From Sepiola atlantica (taxonomy: Eukaryota > Mollusca > Cephalopoda > Sepiida > Sepiolidae), in the NCBI GenBank assembly GCA_963556195.1, contig OY744519.1, positions 37,641,801 to 37,705,800 of the forward strand: a DNA stretch of 64,000 nt. The letters are read 5' to 3'. The notes under the pieces were generated by a model that saw nothing but the letters and a program-made list of their open reading frames with translations, did no database searches and was not told where the DNA came from. Of this stretch, positions 22,430-35,699 are shown in pieces; within the stretch, counting starts at the first letter, position 1, and every line of letters begins with the position of its first letter. The position numbers and the translations under genes are program-made.

Positions 22430-25400
22430 TTATATTAGACTAAATTACCGTATTCTTATTGCTGTCTATAAAGTTAACATGTAGTACGAATAATGGGTGT
22501 AAGACGTAAACATTTAGCGGAAAATTATCTTCCTGCTAACCCTGATTGGTAATTATTACACAAAGCTGCAAAGATACTAGGTTCAATCACTATTTTTCTA
22601 CATTTTTCTACTTGCTCCTAAGAGAAATGAAACTAGTTATTATCATTGATTAGACTATTTTCTTATGTGTTTATTAGTTTTAGAATTTGAATAAAGTAGA
22701 TAGTTCCATGGTATTATTTTTTATTAATTCACCATTATGAACAGTGTACATTTAATCAAAATAATCCGTAAATTTATGTATATTTGTTTTAAAAATTCAA
22801 ATTTGAATAACTTACGAAGTGTATTAGATACACGTTTTTATTTAAACGCTACAGTTTGTACTTTTTTTCGTATTTTGATCTCAATTCTCTCGAATGTTTT
22901 ATTGCTGATATTGATAAACATAAAATGCGAGTTCTTAGATTAAAACAGGCGTATATGCACGGAGTTTTTTTAAAACTCGTTAAAAATCGACATTTGAAAA
23001 GCCGCACTTAATAGAATTATTTCAGCAAAGCGATTTAATTATTTCGATAAATGTGTTCTTCGGCCATACTAAAACACATGGTTTGTCTTATATTAATTGT
23101 CTATTCTTCCTTAATTCTGCCGCTTGTGCAAAAAGAATCACCATCACGAATCGACCAGAATAGTGCTATAGGCTAAGCTTACATGAACCTTTAACTGCGT
23201 GGCAACGAATCACCAGCTGGTTAATATCAAAAGAAGACCAATTGCGAAACTAAACTCAGACCGTCCGATTCTTAATTAATGGTTGTTCACACGGAAGGAA
23301 TTTCCAAAGATATTAGAGATGATGTTTCATATGCGATTCTTCTAATTCTGCATGCATGTATTATATCTTCCTCATCCACTTTCCCTCTAATTTATATATT
23401 AATTAACAAAACATCGGATTCGGCCTTTAAAATTACCTGTTCAATGGTCAACTGAAAAAAGGATAAATATATCTAAAGTAATCTGTATCAAAACTTACCT
23501 GCACTTACCCGATGTCTGACGGATTTCTGTATTTTCATTTTAATTTCAATCATTATTATTAAAATATGTACATTATTGATGGGGTTCAGTAAGCGTTAGC
23601 TAATAATTAATAATGTTAAAGTAATTATCACCGAATTGATCATTCTAGTATTCTTATTCACCCACATGCGCGCGATATTTAATCATTCGTAAATGCGAAA
23701 CGTTGTCAAAGGAAAATATGCCTCTTAAACTTTAAGCATTTATATTTGGATGACAACTGTTTGCCGCTATTATTCAATATTACTCTATTTCTCTTTCGAT
23801 CGAGCTCGCCACATTCTATTGCTTATATTCTATTTACTCTGTATATCTAGTTCACTTGTTAGTAAATAAACTTTATACATTTCTTTTTAACTTTTATTTT
23901 CTCCGAATGCCTGGCTTTCTGTCGATTTTTACAAGTTTTCTTGCTTCTTTTATAGTTCGATATTTATTTGTGAATTATTTCCTTCTTAACACCGCTTCAA
24001 CTCAGAATATTTACCATTGCCAATCTTTGTAATTGAAAACCTTCAACGTTGGCAAATATAGTGACTCGAATAGATATTTAAATAGAAAACCAATACTTAT
24101 AATGCCCTTGTGTTTCCAATGTGTCACCTTGCGACGTTCTCTTTCCTAGAAAGACGTTTCTACATAGAAGGCTTCAAACATGACGAAAACGTATCGTCTT
24201 TTTTGTACATTTTTGTTTAAAAAGTCAAGAAAAATTTACTAAGTACATACTCAGCGATTTTTATATCAAAAGCATAATACGCTTGCACAAAGAAATGGAG
24301 CATAGAAAATGACCTGTGGATAAACTTTCAGCAACCTTTTCACTATCGCTTGGCCTTATTTGCCACTAAGTCCTTATCTTCCATGAACGAATTTTATAAC
24401 AAGGAAGTGATAAACCGATGTCCCGACAATAAAGTGTAAGCAGTAGACATAGATTACGTGAGCAATCCCTATCTTTTTTTGGTGTCGCCATATCACTAAT
24501 AATGTTGTTGAAGTTAAATGTTTTCCATGGGCTGACGTTATCCGCTTGATAGTTCAAAGACGTGCATTTTGGAGTAACTCTAAATGATCCAGGTGAAAAA
24601 TACCGAGACTGCGTCATTGACATGTAATGAATGGAGTTTTGACAATCCAGTAGTTTCAAGAAGAGCTTCACGATACTATAATTGTAGAAAAAGATAATCT
24701 AGTATTACTCATTCACTCTTCGCTCTGCTCTAAACTCATATGCTGACATTTTCCACAAATCTTCTAATCAAAACATGATAAGTCACACAGAAATACATAA
24801 TGGTAAACCTAGAACTTGCAGTGGTTGAATTATATTTACACACATTGTTGTTTCTATTTTAAACCTGCATGGACCCTTCAGTTTCTACTAATGACATTTT
24901 GATATCAGGATACTTAAATATAAACTTTAAACTCTATCCTCTATATCGCAATTGTCACAGAATTCGCGCCTACATCAGGGACGTGTTTCCATGTTGTAGG
25001 GACACCTTTTTTCAGAATCGGAATTTCTGACAAAATCAACAAGATAATGTCTGCTTACCCCTTGCAAAGCATTATGTGTCTGTGATGACTCTGATGTTTA
25101 CAATGTGGAATATGTAGTCCACTCAAACCAAACTAACAAGAGCAGGAGGTGTTGGCATGACTTTTCCTTGCCAATGATCTAAAACAGATGGTTGAAAAAC
25201 TTACTCGCGTACCCGATGCTAAGGACATTTTTCAAGTGTTCTAAATATTTTCCTGACAACTTGTCTTTAACTATGCTCATCCACTGTTCGGTCTTTGCTG
25301 GCATATTCTTATCGCTCAGTTGTCTCAATTAAGATCTAAACAAAGTTCACTAATACCTCTGGACTCTCTCTAAAACGCATTGGGTATCGATACACGATGG

Positions 25401-26750
25401 CTTACTTAAACAGCCTCAGATCTTTGATATCAGAAATTAATCTGCATCCCCTATTAAAATAAATGTTTCCTGTACCGTATCTAATTCAACCGACTGGTGT
25501 ATCGCTGGTAGATAGAATTTCATACTCCCCCCAAAAAAAATCCGACAAAAAACAAACTTCCATGGACCACCTCTAAATATGCCGCCGCCATTGCTCACAG
25601 AAACCACTATATCAATTGTTTTCAACGAGAGGTATTTTCATAATACGAAGCCGCGTTGAACACTGCCAGCAACCGTTGACAAAAGGATTATAGCTAATGC
25701 GAGTGTATCATATGCACAATCCGTTTAATCTAGAGTGACTTTTCACGTGTTTGTGCGTATAAGTAACATGGTTCTGAATAGATGCTTGTCCTCTATATTC
25801 TCAAAACTTAGGAACACCAAGCTGTTAGCAAAAAATATGTACAACATTCTACCATTCTGCGATCAGGGCTGCCTCCCATCTGCATATTTTTCAATGATTG
25901 AACAAACTTAGAGTGATATGCATATATCTGTTCGGGATGTTTCCAACTATGTCACGATCCTCGATGTCAGCAATACAACTGGGCTTGATAACATTCTAAT
26001 CATAGTGCAGAAAGAGAAATGAACTTGGAACAAGCTGGGACATTGACAAAGTTGACCAATCGTTGTTTTTAGCGGAACTGCTTCACACTACATTGAAACA
26101 CTATATATATATAGACAAATGTTTGGATGTTCACAATTTATGTATGCTTTTGAAAATGATATGCGGGAAACATTCTCGAGCTATTTCGACTTTCATTACA
26201 TCAGGAGCAACGAATAGTATAAATCAATCAATAATGTTAGCGAAAATGAAGAGCTAAGGAATAATTGCAGTGCCAGTGAAAACAAATACGCGATTAAACC
26301 GACTTTAATTAAATGCTCGTTTTAAATGGGCATAGCGTGGAATATATAAAAGAAAAAAAAAGAAAAACGGGTGTGCGGCCAAAGTTCTCCGGGAGAGTGT
26401 TAGCGTTTTTACAAACGCCTTTTGCCAACACAAGGAAGGTTTACGTAAAGCGATAGAGACAGATTCAACAATGTTAAAATCGTTATTGGAATCAACGTCA
26501 TGCACCACCTAAAAACCTGCAATTTATAGTTACTGGCACATCATAAATCGCAGCGATTTGAGAAATTTGACTCAACCGCTGTTATTTAAAACGTGTTTTT
26601 TTTTGTATTTCACGCTTCGGCTATTGAATTACATTCATTTACATAACGTATTAATATAGCATGGCACTTCCTCCGTAGGTTTTCATTTCCACGGATGTTA
26701 TTGATTGATGGTCGAACGAGCTCTTAAAGGTTTTCCGGGAATCATTTTCC
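22430..26750. other. unassigned sequence
   Basis: No gene or element confidently recognised over 4.3 kb. At 24940-25700 several broken plus-strand frames look protein-like (for example VCDDSDVYNVEYVVHS), possibly a very old transposase or processed pseudogene, but I cannot place them in a family. Confidence 0.3.
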
Positions 26751-26754
26751 AAGC

Positions 26755-26798
26755 CACACACACACACACACACCCACACACACACACCCACACACACC

Positions 26799-26863
<65 letters not shown>

Positions 26864-26895
26864 ATATATGTGTGTGTGTGTGTGTGAGAGAGAGA
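26755..26895. repeat. composite (CA)n-(TA)n-(TG)n-(GA)n microsatellite
   Basis: CA run to about 26818, TA to about 26855, TG at 26870-26886, then GA. The CA and TG parts are complementary around a TA centre. Confidence 0.9.
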
Positions 26896-27138
26896 GAAAG
26901 AGAGATAGTCTAAAAAAGCGTTGAGTCACTTTAAACGAAGAAAGAAAATGCAGTTTACATTTGCAGAAATACTACGTCCAATATATCACAGACTTTGCAC
27001 TCGTATAAACCGACACATCGCTGGAAAATTCACAAAACAGGGGACCTACACTTAAATTATGAAATATTAAACGCGGATTATAAGCTGATTACTATGTAAC
27101 TGTTTCGGAGATTTATAAACTGAACAGCTATAAAAAAG

Positions 27139-27259
<121 letters not shown>

Positions 27260-27539
27260 CATTGACATTACACTTTTCATAATCTACCGAAGTGTGTTTG
27301 ATTTCTATACGTTTTGCCTATTATAATTATTGAAAAATATATTTTATTTAGTTCCGCTATCAAAACATTGTTTTGATTTCGAACTTGTTACTGATATCTA
27401 ATTTATGTCATCTGAATTGTAAGTGAGTATATCTATATGTTTATACACAAGTAAGATTTTTACTTTACTCGGATATAATAGTAATAATACAATGTGTTTT
27501 AAGTAGCGCACATATGAGTAAAAAGTAATAAGGTTTATA

Positions 27540-28000
27540 TTTTCTGGAACTTCATTATAATATTTTCCATAGCCTCACAATAATATTTTTCGTAGGTTCA
27601 TTATAATATTCTTTTTATGGCTTCATTATAATAGTTTTCAGGGCTTCGTTATAATATTTTGCGTAGCTTTATTTTAATATTTGTCAGAGCCTTATAATAA
27701 TATTTTTCGTAGCTCTATCATAATATTTTTCAGAGCTACCTTATAATATTTTTCGTGGCTCCATTATAATATTTTCCGTAGTTTCATACTAATAATATTT
27801 TTCAGAGCTGTATAATAATATTATTCGTTGCTTCATTATAATATTTTTTAGAGTTATTATGATATTTTCTAGAATGCATTATAATATTCTTGAAGCTCCA
27901 TTATAACATATTTCAAAGCTTCATTATAATATTTTTCGTAGCTTCATCATAATCGTTGTGTATACTTTATTATGATATTTTTCGTAGCTTCATTATAATA
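27540..28000 (+). repeat. minisatellite, left part
   Basis: Units resembling TTCATTATAATATTTTTCGTAGC recur about every 23-27 bp with alternating CGTAGC and CAGAGC endings. The array continues at 29331-29690 after the transposon. Confidence 0.85.
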
Positions 28001-29330
28001 CAGGGTGTTTCAAAAGTCTTGGGAACATTACAAATGCGTATATCTCATGAACTATTCAAGGTAGAAAAATGAAACTGGTGCCATTTTAAAGCTTGCTTAA
28101 TCAAGTTTTTGGTCATACTAATGATTTTCGTGTTATCGTTCCAGGTGCAGTAATGGCGTTCTCTAAACAAGACAAGGCATGTTGCGTCCTCCAATTTGCA
28201 AAGACTGAATCGTGGACATGTGTTCAGCGTGCATTTCGCAGGAAATTTAAAAAAGAAGCCCCTGAAAGGAAATCCATTGTCAGATGGCATGCTAAATTTG
28301 TGAAAGATGGGTGTTTGTGCCCAAGTAAGCGAACAGGTCGCCCTTCAACTTCAGAAGATGCAGTTGAGCAAGTTCGGACAGCCTTTCAGCGGAACCCCCG
28401 TAAATCAGTGAGAAAAGCCAGCAGGGAACTTCAGCTTGCTCCAGCAACTGTCTGGCGTGTCTTAAGGAAACGACTGCAAATGGTACCTTACAAGCTCAAG
28501 TTGGTCCAAAAGTTGAAGGACACTGATAAGCCACTTCGCCGTGACTTTTGCATTACAATGCAAGAGAAGTTGGAAGATAACGGCTTTGATGACCGGCTTG
28601 TTTTTAGCGATGAGGCGACCTTCCATCTGAATGGCAAAGTTAACAAGCATAACACTCGCATATGGGGTACTGAGAATCCTCATGAACTTCTTGAGCACGA
28701 GCGAGATTCACCAAAAGTGAAGTCTTTTGTGCAATTTCCAAGAAAGGTGTCTATGGACCGTTCTTCTTTGAAGAGGCTCACATCACTGGTGAATCCTATC
28801 TCAACATGCTGGAAGACTGGTTAATGGCTCAGTTGGAACAAGCAGAATCTGATGACTTCATTTTTCAACAAGATGGTGCACCACCACACTGGAGTCTTAG
28901 AGTAAGGCAGTTTCTTAACACAAGGCTGCCTGGTAGATGGATTGGGAGATCTGGGCGAGGTGATGACGTTCTCATGCCCTGGCCTCCTAGGTCTCCAGAT
29001 CTTACCCCGTGTGACTTTTTCCTTTGGGGCTTTGTCAAGCAACAAGTCTATGTGCCGCCCCTTCCAAGAGATATTGACGAACAAAAGGCTCGAGTAACGG
29101 CAGTTGTGGGAACCATTGACGTCAAGATGCTGGAACGCGTTTGGCAGGAAATGGACTATCGACTAGATGTCTTCCATGGGACGAATGGTGCTCATATTGA
29201 GCAACTTTGAAGATTCCCCACAAAACTTGAAACTTTAACCTTTCCAACCGTACCAATTTCATTTTTCAACTCTTAATAGTTTTTGAGTTATTAAAAATCG
29301 TTATGTTCCCAAGACATTTGAAACACCCTG
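28001..29330 (+). mobile_element. mariner-type transposon, copy C
   Basis: The 1330 bp element has inverted termini CAGGGTGTTTCAAAAGTCTT and CAGGGTGTTTCAAATGTCTT, matching over about 28 bp with one difference. TA flanks lie at 27999-28000 and 29331-29332. It interrupts a minisatellite, so both edges are unambiguous. It is a different family from copies A and B. Confidence 0.95.
28153..29210 (+). pseudogene. mariner-type transposase with one frameshift (copy C)
   Basis: I chose the ATG at 28153 (MAFSKQDKACCV) because it opens the usual helix-turn-helix region; an in-frame ATG at 28093 also exists. Two HTH segments occupy residues 1-120. Catalytic residues are D153 in FSDEATFHLNG, D241 in QQDGAPPHW and D288 in SPDLTPCDFFLWG, with 46 residues between the last two by my count. 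The frame changes once, near 28720 (after DSPKV), as if a single base were missing; the next frame runs cleanly to the stop at 29210. The full protein would be about 352 residues, normal for the family. Everything else looks intact, so either the lesion is recent or the base call is wrong. Confidence 0.85.
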
Positions 29331-29690
29331 TATTGTTCAGAGCTTTTTTATAATATTTTCTAGAATGCATCATGATACTTTTTAGGTTTGATTATAATAT
29401 TTTTCAGAGCTTCATTATAATATTTTTCGTAACTCTATTATAATATTCTCTATACTTTATTATATCATTTCTCGTAGCTTCATTATAATATTTGTCAAAT
29501 CGTTGTCATAATAGTTTTCGTAGCTTCATTAAAATATTTTTCAGCTTCATAATAATATTATTCGTAGCTTTATTATAGTATTTTTCAGAGCTTCCTTTTA
29601 ATATTTTAAGACTCTCATTATAATAGTTTTCGTAGTTTCATTATAGTATTTATCAGACTTCATTATAAGATCTATATACATTTTAATTAA
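29331..29690 (+). repeat. minisatellite, right part
   Basis: Continuation of the 27540-28000 array with the same unit and same strand. Confidence 0.85.
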
Positions 29691-29929
29691 TTATATTTTA
29701 AATGTTAGAATTCACGGAATTATAATACAAAATATCTGTTTTGCATATTTTCACTTTTATATGTAGTATTTAAATATATATTAGCATATTGATTAAATCA
29801 GATTTTATGTAGTTTTTAGTCTTTTTGGACCTAACTATATTGGGACATCTACACTCTTACCATCTGGCACGTCATTAGCAATCTTTGATTTGCAATATAA
29901 ATGTTACAATCACTAACCCCTTTCGATTT

Positions 29930-30660
29930 CGGAACAATATTAGGATAGTGGGAATGCGTTTACGATAGTGCAATGGGGTATAGCAGTTTGATTGGATGGA
30001 CCTGAACTGACCCGTCACTTTTCTTGACTTTTACAGAATGAATCCTTTTGCCGTCACCGACGGAATTTCTTCCCAGAAGCCAACCTTAGAAAACTTAGAA
30101 GGACCACCTCACTAACATTGATACGATTGTATAAGTTAATCCGGTGCAAATCTTTAAACCTTTGCTGAATGTCAGCAGGTAGTGATGATACTAAAGTCCG
30201 TTGAATCTAATTAATATAGTATAAAGCGTGTCAATGGATTTGACCACATGTGATTTTGAAGAGAGGAAGAATTTCAAAACATCCTGATCATGTATTTTCG
30301 GTATGAGTCTAAAATTAGCATTAAGAGGATTTATATCATATAAATGTATTTTTCGGGTCAGATCTCGAAGTAATAACTTTTAATTGTTTATATCATTAAA
30401 AATTATTACTTCGAGATCTGACCCGAAAAACATTCATAAATGAGAGTAATTTAGTTCATGACAGTTCGAACAACCGGGATAACAGTGAGCTAATCGGGAA
30501 CGCCCAATCGTGTTATACAAACAGGATTGAATAGTTCTAATCATGCGTCCCCATGTATTCCTAACCCAAGCAGCATATATAGGTATTCTGATGTGTTCAA
30601 TACTTGAAAGTGTTCTTTTATGCTGGGGAAGTAAACACTTCATCTATAAGAGTGCATCCA
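29930..30660 (-). pseudogene. BEL/Pao-like integrase and DUF5641 remnant
   Basis: At 30643-30434 the minus strand reads IPIYAAWVRNTWGRMIRTIQ and SCLYNTIGRSRL, close to the block around the catalytic glutamate of BEL/Pao-type integrases (usually APW-GG-WERL and GR-RL). Further on, broken frames give DIQQRFKDLHR, NVSEVVLL and, near 29990, VTGQFRSIQSNCYTPLHY, like the DUF5641 domain that follows the integrase. Stops and frame changes are common, and a short palindrome (30349-30430) interrupts it. No LTRs were found. Confidence 0.6.
30349..30430. repeat. short perfect hairpin, 28 bp arms
   Basis: 30349-30376 and 30403-30430 are exact reverse complements (TTTTTCGGGTCAGATCTCGA...), with a 26 bp loop. 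It could be a foldback insertion or a local inverted duplication. Confidence 0.9.
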
Positions 30661-33600
30661 GCTAAAAAAGAGTTGAGAGTCTCACTATTTAATATGAGTT
30701 ATATATCCGAGTATATATCAAATGATATCACCGGTTGAAATTCGACGATGCCTACCGTGTATTTAATGATGTAGACTTCAAAATGACTGATCTTCGAATT
30801 AAGAGACTGAGATACACTTGAAGGCTATTCTATGAGACTTTAACTTAGCTAGTCACGTATTAAGGTCCAACGGCTTAGATTATGTTGATACGTATTAAAA
30901 GTTACTGCCCTTGTAGGCTAGTCGACAGTGGTGGGTCATTAAGAACATATCTGAAGTTTACCGATGAAGATTATTTTCTTACAGTTACTCAGTTATTTAC
31001 TGGATGCGTTTTAGTTATTTTCTTACAAATTACTTCTTGGTTTTAATGTTTTCAGACAATAGCCATGACATCACAAACTACTCATCAACCGATATCGCAA
31101 CATCTCCAATCGTAATGATGGAAGAAGGTTAAACAGGTGCAGTAAACACTTTATAGCCAGAAACACGGCCAACAATACGAGCATGGTTAAGTTTTTAGGC
31201 TTCATAAGTGCAACATTAACTTTTGAAAAACAAAGTATGGCTAACCTATTTTTACGCTATAAACTGCAAAATTAAAAGCCCTTTTAAAATGTATTAAAAT
31301 CGAACAACAAACAATGCTGATAACAAATCTAGGAAACCGCAATAAAGCCTGTCAAGGTCACGTGATAAGACAGAATATAAGGTCAGGATTCTTCTGATAC
31401 AACAACATCCCAGTTGAATGTTTGAGGTCACGAATCTCTCAAGAGCATTGTAATTTGATAGTTATATGTAAACACAGGGATAATGGGTTAATAAATACTT
31501 GTTGTTTAAGATAATAGTCTCTTTTAGTGTAAACCGACTGGCCAATAAAATACCCTGACATCTCAAAGGCGTTCTAGTGTTGAATCTTGATATCTAAAAT
31601 ACATTTTGAGTTAATAACCATGCTTGGCGAATATCTGATCTGTTATCATTAAGTTTTTCCAAATTTGTATTCTACGATATGATGTTAAATTTATCCCTTT
31701 TTATCCAGTTATTTGCTATTGTGTATAGATCTGAAAACATATAAACATAGTAACTTGTGTTAATTAGGTTTACCGCATAGAAAGTGTTATTTTACATGTC
31801 TTTACAGTTATCAGCGGATAGCTTTTAGGCAAAGTGTTTGATTATGAAATTCAAAATGAAGCGGCTAGTATTAACGCAAAACATTAATTGTGGTATAATT
31901 AACAATATTAGCTAATTACATTAATACAAACACATGTTATGATCTTCGAAGGATCCGATTTTTATCACAAAGAAGGCATTATGTATGGCTGTTAACATCA
32001 CATATGTTATAGCTATAAATTGTAAGAGAGCAACTCTAGCATATTTCCTCATTAAGATTATGCCAGGGTAAGCAGCTTATTTTAGGGAGCATTTTCTATT
32101 AGCTTTTAAGGAAAGTTAAACGCGGATATCTTATTTGAATTGATTCGCTCTTCCCTCTTTAAAACAGGAATATGGGGTATCCAACATTCTTGAAAAATCT
32201 TCGGGTGCTATATCGAAACGTTCGATAATACCTTCACGCTCGTGCTGATGTAATACCTCTACATAATCATCACGTATATTGTATTGCTCAAGATGTAAAC
32301 AACTATGTTTAAAACTAAAAGAGCAGCTATGGGATTAGAAGCATAGACTTTATTTTGTGTCTATGCCAGGGGAATTTAGTGTGATTAGCGTAATGTTTGA
32401 ATTTGATGGACTATTACGATTTCATACTTTTTTTTCATAACAACAAATTGCTTCCAGCGAACTGTCTGAAGAATTCCCATCACACCCTTTTCTCACGACT
32501 TCTTTTCACTTGACGTTCGTCAAAAAATCCCCGATGGCATCAACGTAACCCTTTACCAGGTTAATATGTAAATACACTCTAGTGTCTGAGCATGTAAAAT
32601 ATTCAAACACTGTAACATAATAAAAGTGTGTAGAACGTCTTATCTGTACTTTTTAGGGGTACCTTGATTTTCATGCAAAAAATATTGGCAGTTTTCTGCC
32701 GGGGACATGCATGTAAAGAAACTCCCAAGCAGAGCCCTTCGTGCAGTCTGCCATTCTGTTATGTTTTTATTAAGTGAACTACATTAAGCCAAAAAAACCT
32801 TGACCAAGGATATAATTGTTTTGTGCAGAGGAACTAAATAGTTTAAGTTAATTAAAATATTTTATCAAATCTGTCTGAGTTCCATATCAGATTCATCGTC
32901 GATAAGACAGATAGGGTCAATAAGATACCCTTATTTACCTAAAAAGCGACTACGACTTAGTTTCATATTGTTTTCATTGTCCATTGAAAGGTTCTGATAT
33001 TATTTTGGCACATATCATAGGAGAGTTCTCCCACATTAAAAAAACTATCACGTCATTTTATAAATAAACTCTTTTACTGCTTGTATCAAATAGGCAGTGT
33101 ATTTTATATTTATGTGTTTTGTTTTATACATATGATAGCTAAAGTGTTGTTTCGGATTGGCAGACATTGTACACAGGTAAGTAGCAGTTGAATTGTTTCA
33201 CCTTTTATCTGTCTTTTTAATTGCACATTTTAAGGTTAATGTATGCGATTTGCCATAAATATATTTGGTTGTATGACTAGCCTATGTACAAACATGCACA
33301 CGTCCTGCTCTATACACGTAGACTGTCTCGACTCAAAAATCAATGATTTATGGTATGCCTGTTGTGGTTGAAAAATCTACAATGCCAAGCAAGTTTGCTA
33401 TTTTTTCTATTCATAGCATTACTATATTTTCTTCTACTTGAAATTGACTTGATAATTTATACATCTTGTAAAATTTGTTTTTATTTAAGTGTTGATAACC
33501 CTGTTTCAACCATAAACACACTTATTGATTGTTAACTAAGAAATTGCTAACTTCACTGTTTGATTATTTTCTAAGAGTACAGAGAAATTATTTCATAGCT

Positions 33601-33887
33601 CGAATTGTCCTCTTCACAAATTTCTAAATGATATATTAGGTGTTATATTCGGATAAGTTCACATTAATTTCCGACAAATATTTTTCATGTTGAAACATTC
33701 TTGTTTATATTTAAATCTAGTGCCCAGCAATTCGTTAAATATATCATCACAACTGAAATGAATATCAAACAAATGATTTGCACAACCAATTTGATGGGCA
33801 TATAGAATTGATATGTATCATAATCCTATAATATTAACTGACCAAACGTATGCCCGAAACAACACACGCCACGTTAAAAATTAAATG
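30661..33887. other. unassigned AT-rich sequence
   Basis: 3.2 kb without any recognisable gene, element or array. This is the longest low-repeat stretch in the left half and a candidate for ancestral intergenic or intronic DNA. Confidence 0.4.
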
Positions 33888-34670
33888 TCAAACACACATG
33901 AGATTTATTTTTTACAAAACTGGCCCCCACTGACATACTAAGCAACGATGCAAAACTGTCTGTCACATGGTGTACTCTAAACAACATCGACGATTATATT
34001 TCTTTTGACGCGCCGAAACTCAAAAGGTGCGTTCTGGAGCTGATGTAAACATCATTTAAAATGGAGTTTTCTTCAAGAAAACAAGTTTGAAACATCAGCA
34101 CACGGTTAACAACAGACCTACGTTCCACCTGCCTCACCCAGTTTAGCTTGTGAGGCTACTAGATATTTTAAACTCACGCACACATGCTTACGCCCCCTGA
34201 CAAAAACGGCACACGCAAATGCTTACATAGTCAAAAAGTCGGCAAGGAACGACTAATCAGTTCACAATCTACGTGCATACATGCAGAGTCGTATAACTAC
34301 GCACCCTGACAAAAGCCGACACACATATTAATAAAGTAACGCATTCTAACACAACCCATCACATAAATGCTTACACCGTTGTACGTATATACCCACTTAT
34401 AAATTACAGGCATACACTCATACAATTTATTACTTTACTAAATGAAATGAACTTTTCAAATGAACAATTACTTAGATAGAATGTCTTGTGCTGTTGTATA
34501 TATATACATATCTTGTGTTCTTCAAATTAAGTTTACTTCATTCATTCAACTGTTATGTTTTACATGATTGTACTCAATTTCCTTCTGTGTTCTAATAACG
34601 ATGACGTGGTTCTTAGAATGTTCTCTTATATACAACAAAATATAAGCTAGTCTACGCGCTGCTACATAAT
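33888..34670 (+). repeat. diverged 0.8 kb direct duplication, copy 1
   Basis: Shares with 35700-36492, in order, TCAGCACACGGTTAA, CACACATGCTTACG, CTCTGACAAAAA-type blocks, AACTTGCAGGTATA-like sequence, TATCTTGTGTTCTTCAAAT and CTACGCGCTGCTAC. No coding frame is conserved between copies. Confidence 0.75.
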
Positions 34671-35699
34671 AGTGAGCCCGAATTTCGAATAACGTACACT
34701 TTTTGATGAATACATTCAAACACTCAGAATGCAACAAAATAACAATTCAAATAACAAAAAAAAATAACAAAACAGAATATACGAACTTATATGTTTCAGT
34801 TCTACAACAGCAAAAACCAAATGATAAACCCAGAAATCTCTCACCTCGAAAAACAATATCAAACCAATATAGTATTGCCTATTTCAAATTCAATATTTGT
34901 AACATAGTGGATACATCATTTTAGACGTGCATATACTTCAAAGACAGCAACAACAAAACACTGTGAAGCGCTAACCCGGCTTATGACAACAACACGATAA
35001 AAAAAACATTTATCTTTAACGTAGACAAATTGAATATTTGCAATTAACTAAAATAGGCTATTTGTTTCACGAAGCTACAAAAATGTTAGCTTCAATATCT
35101 TTCGTCAACTAAGAAAAAGAGACACAACTACGTGGGCTAATCCTAACTTTTTAATTAATAGCAAACAAGGATGAAAAAACACGTCATAGCTTAACACAGG
35201 AATGCAAATTAATCATACACCGGCTAAACATGGACCTGAAATTTGCAGACGCATTTAAAAACCTCACACTACTGCAAACGTACGTGTCCGCTTGTACGTG
35301 TCACTTCATTTTCAGACGCAATCACACATCTCGTCGCAAGATAAATGAACCGAAAATATTTATAATCATTTCGCGATCAAAACGAAGATACATCGTATAT
35401 AACCTTCGACGCAGACTCAATTGAATTAAAACTTGGCTCATGCTAAGGTGGAATTACGTAAAGAAATTACGTAAAGAAATAAGTATCGTGCACCCGACTA
35501 TTTCTTATTTTACACGACAACAACAAATACACACACAAAGAATACGTTTCTCATGACAAATTCACAAATTGATAAATATTACTAATATTTTCAATTTGTG
35601 AGGGTGGGGATATCTTACAAGATTGACATTTACCCCAATTCTATCATGTTAAGTGACCAACTGCGTGGGCGAAAAACACAGGCCAGGCCTTAAAATTCC
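34671..35699. other. spacer between the duplicated blocks
   Basis: Nothing recognised. A short tandem GTAAAGAAATTAC-like doublet occurs at about 35455-35480. Confidence 0.4.

Noticed and set aside
24900..25750. Possible piggyBac-like pseudogene
   Set aside because: Only loosely protein-like fragments in several frames; no catalytic block could be aligned with confidence.
27540..28000. CRISPR-like array
   Set aside because: Units are contiguous, degenerate minisatellite repeats without spacers, in a eukaryotic genome.
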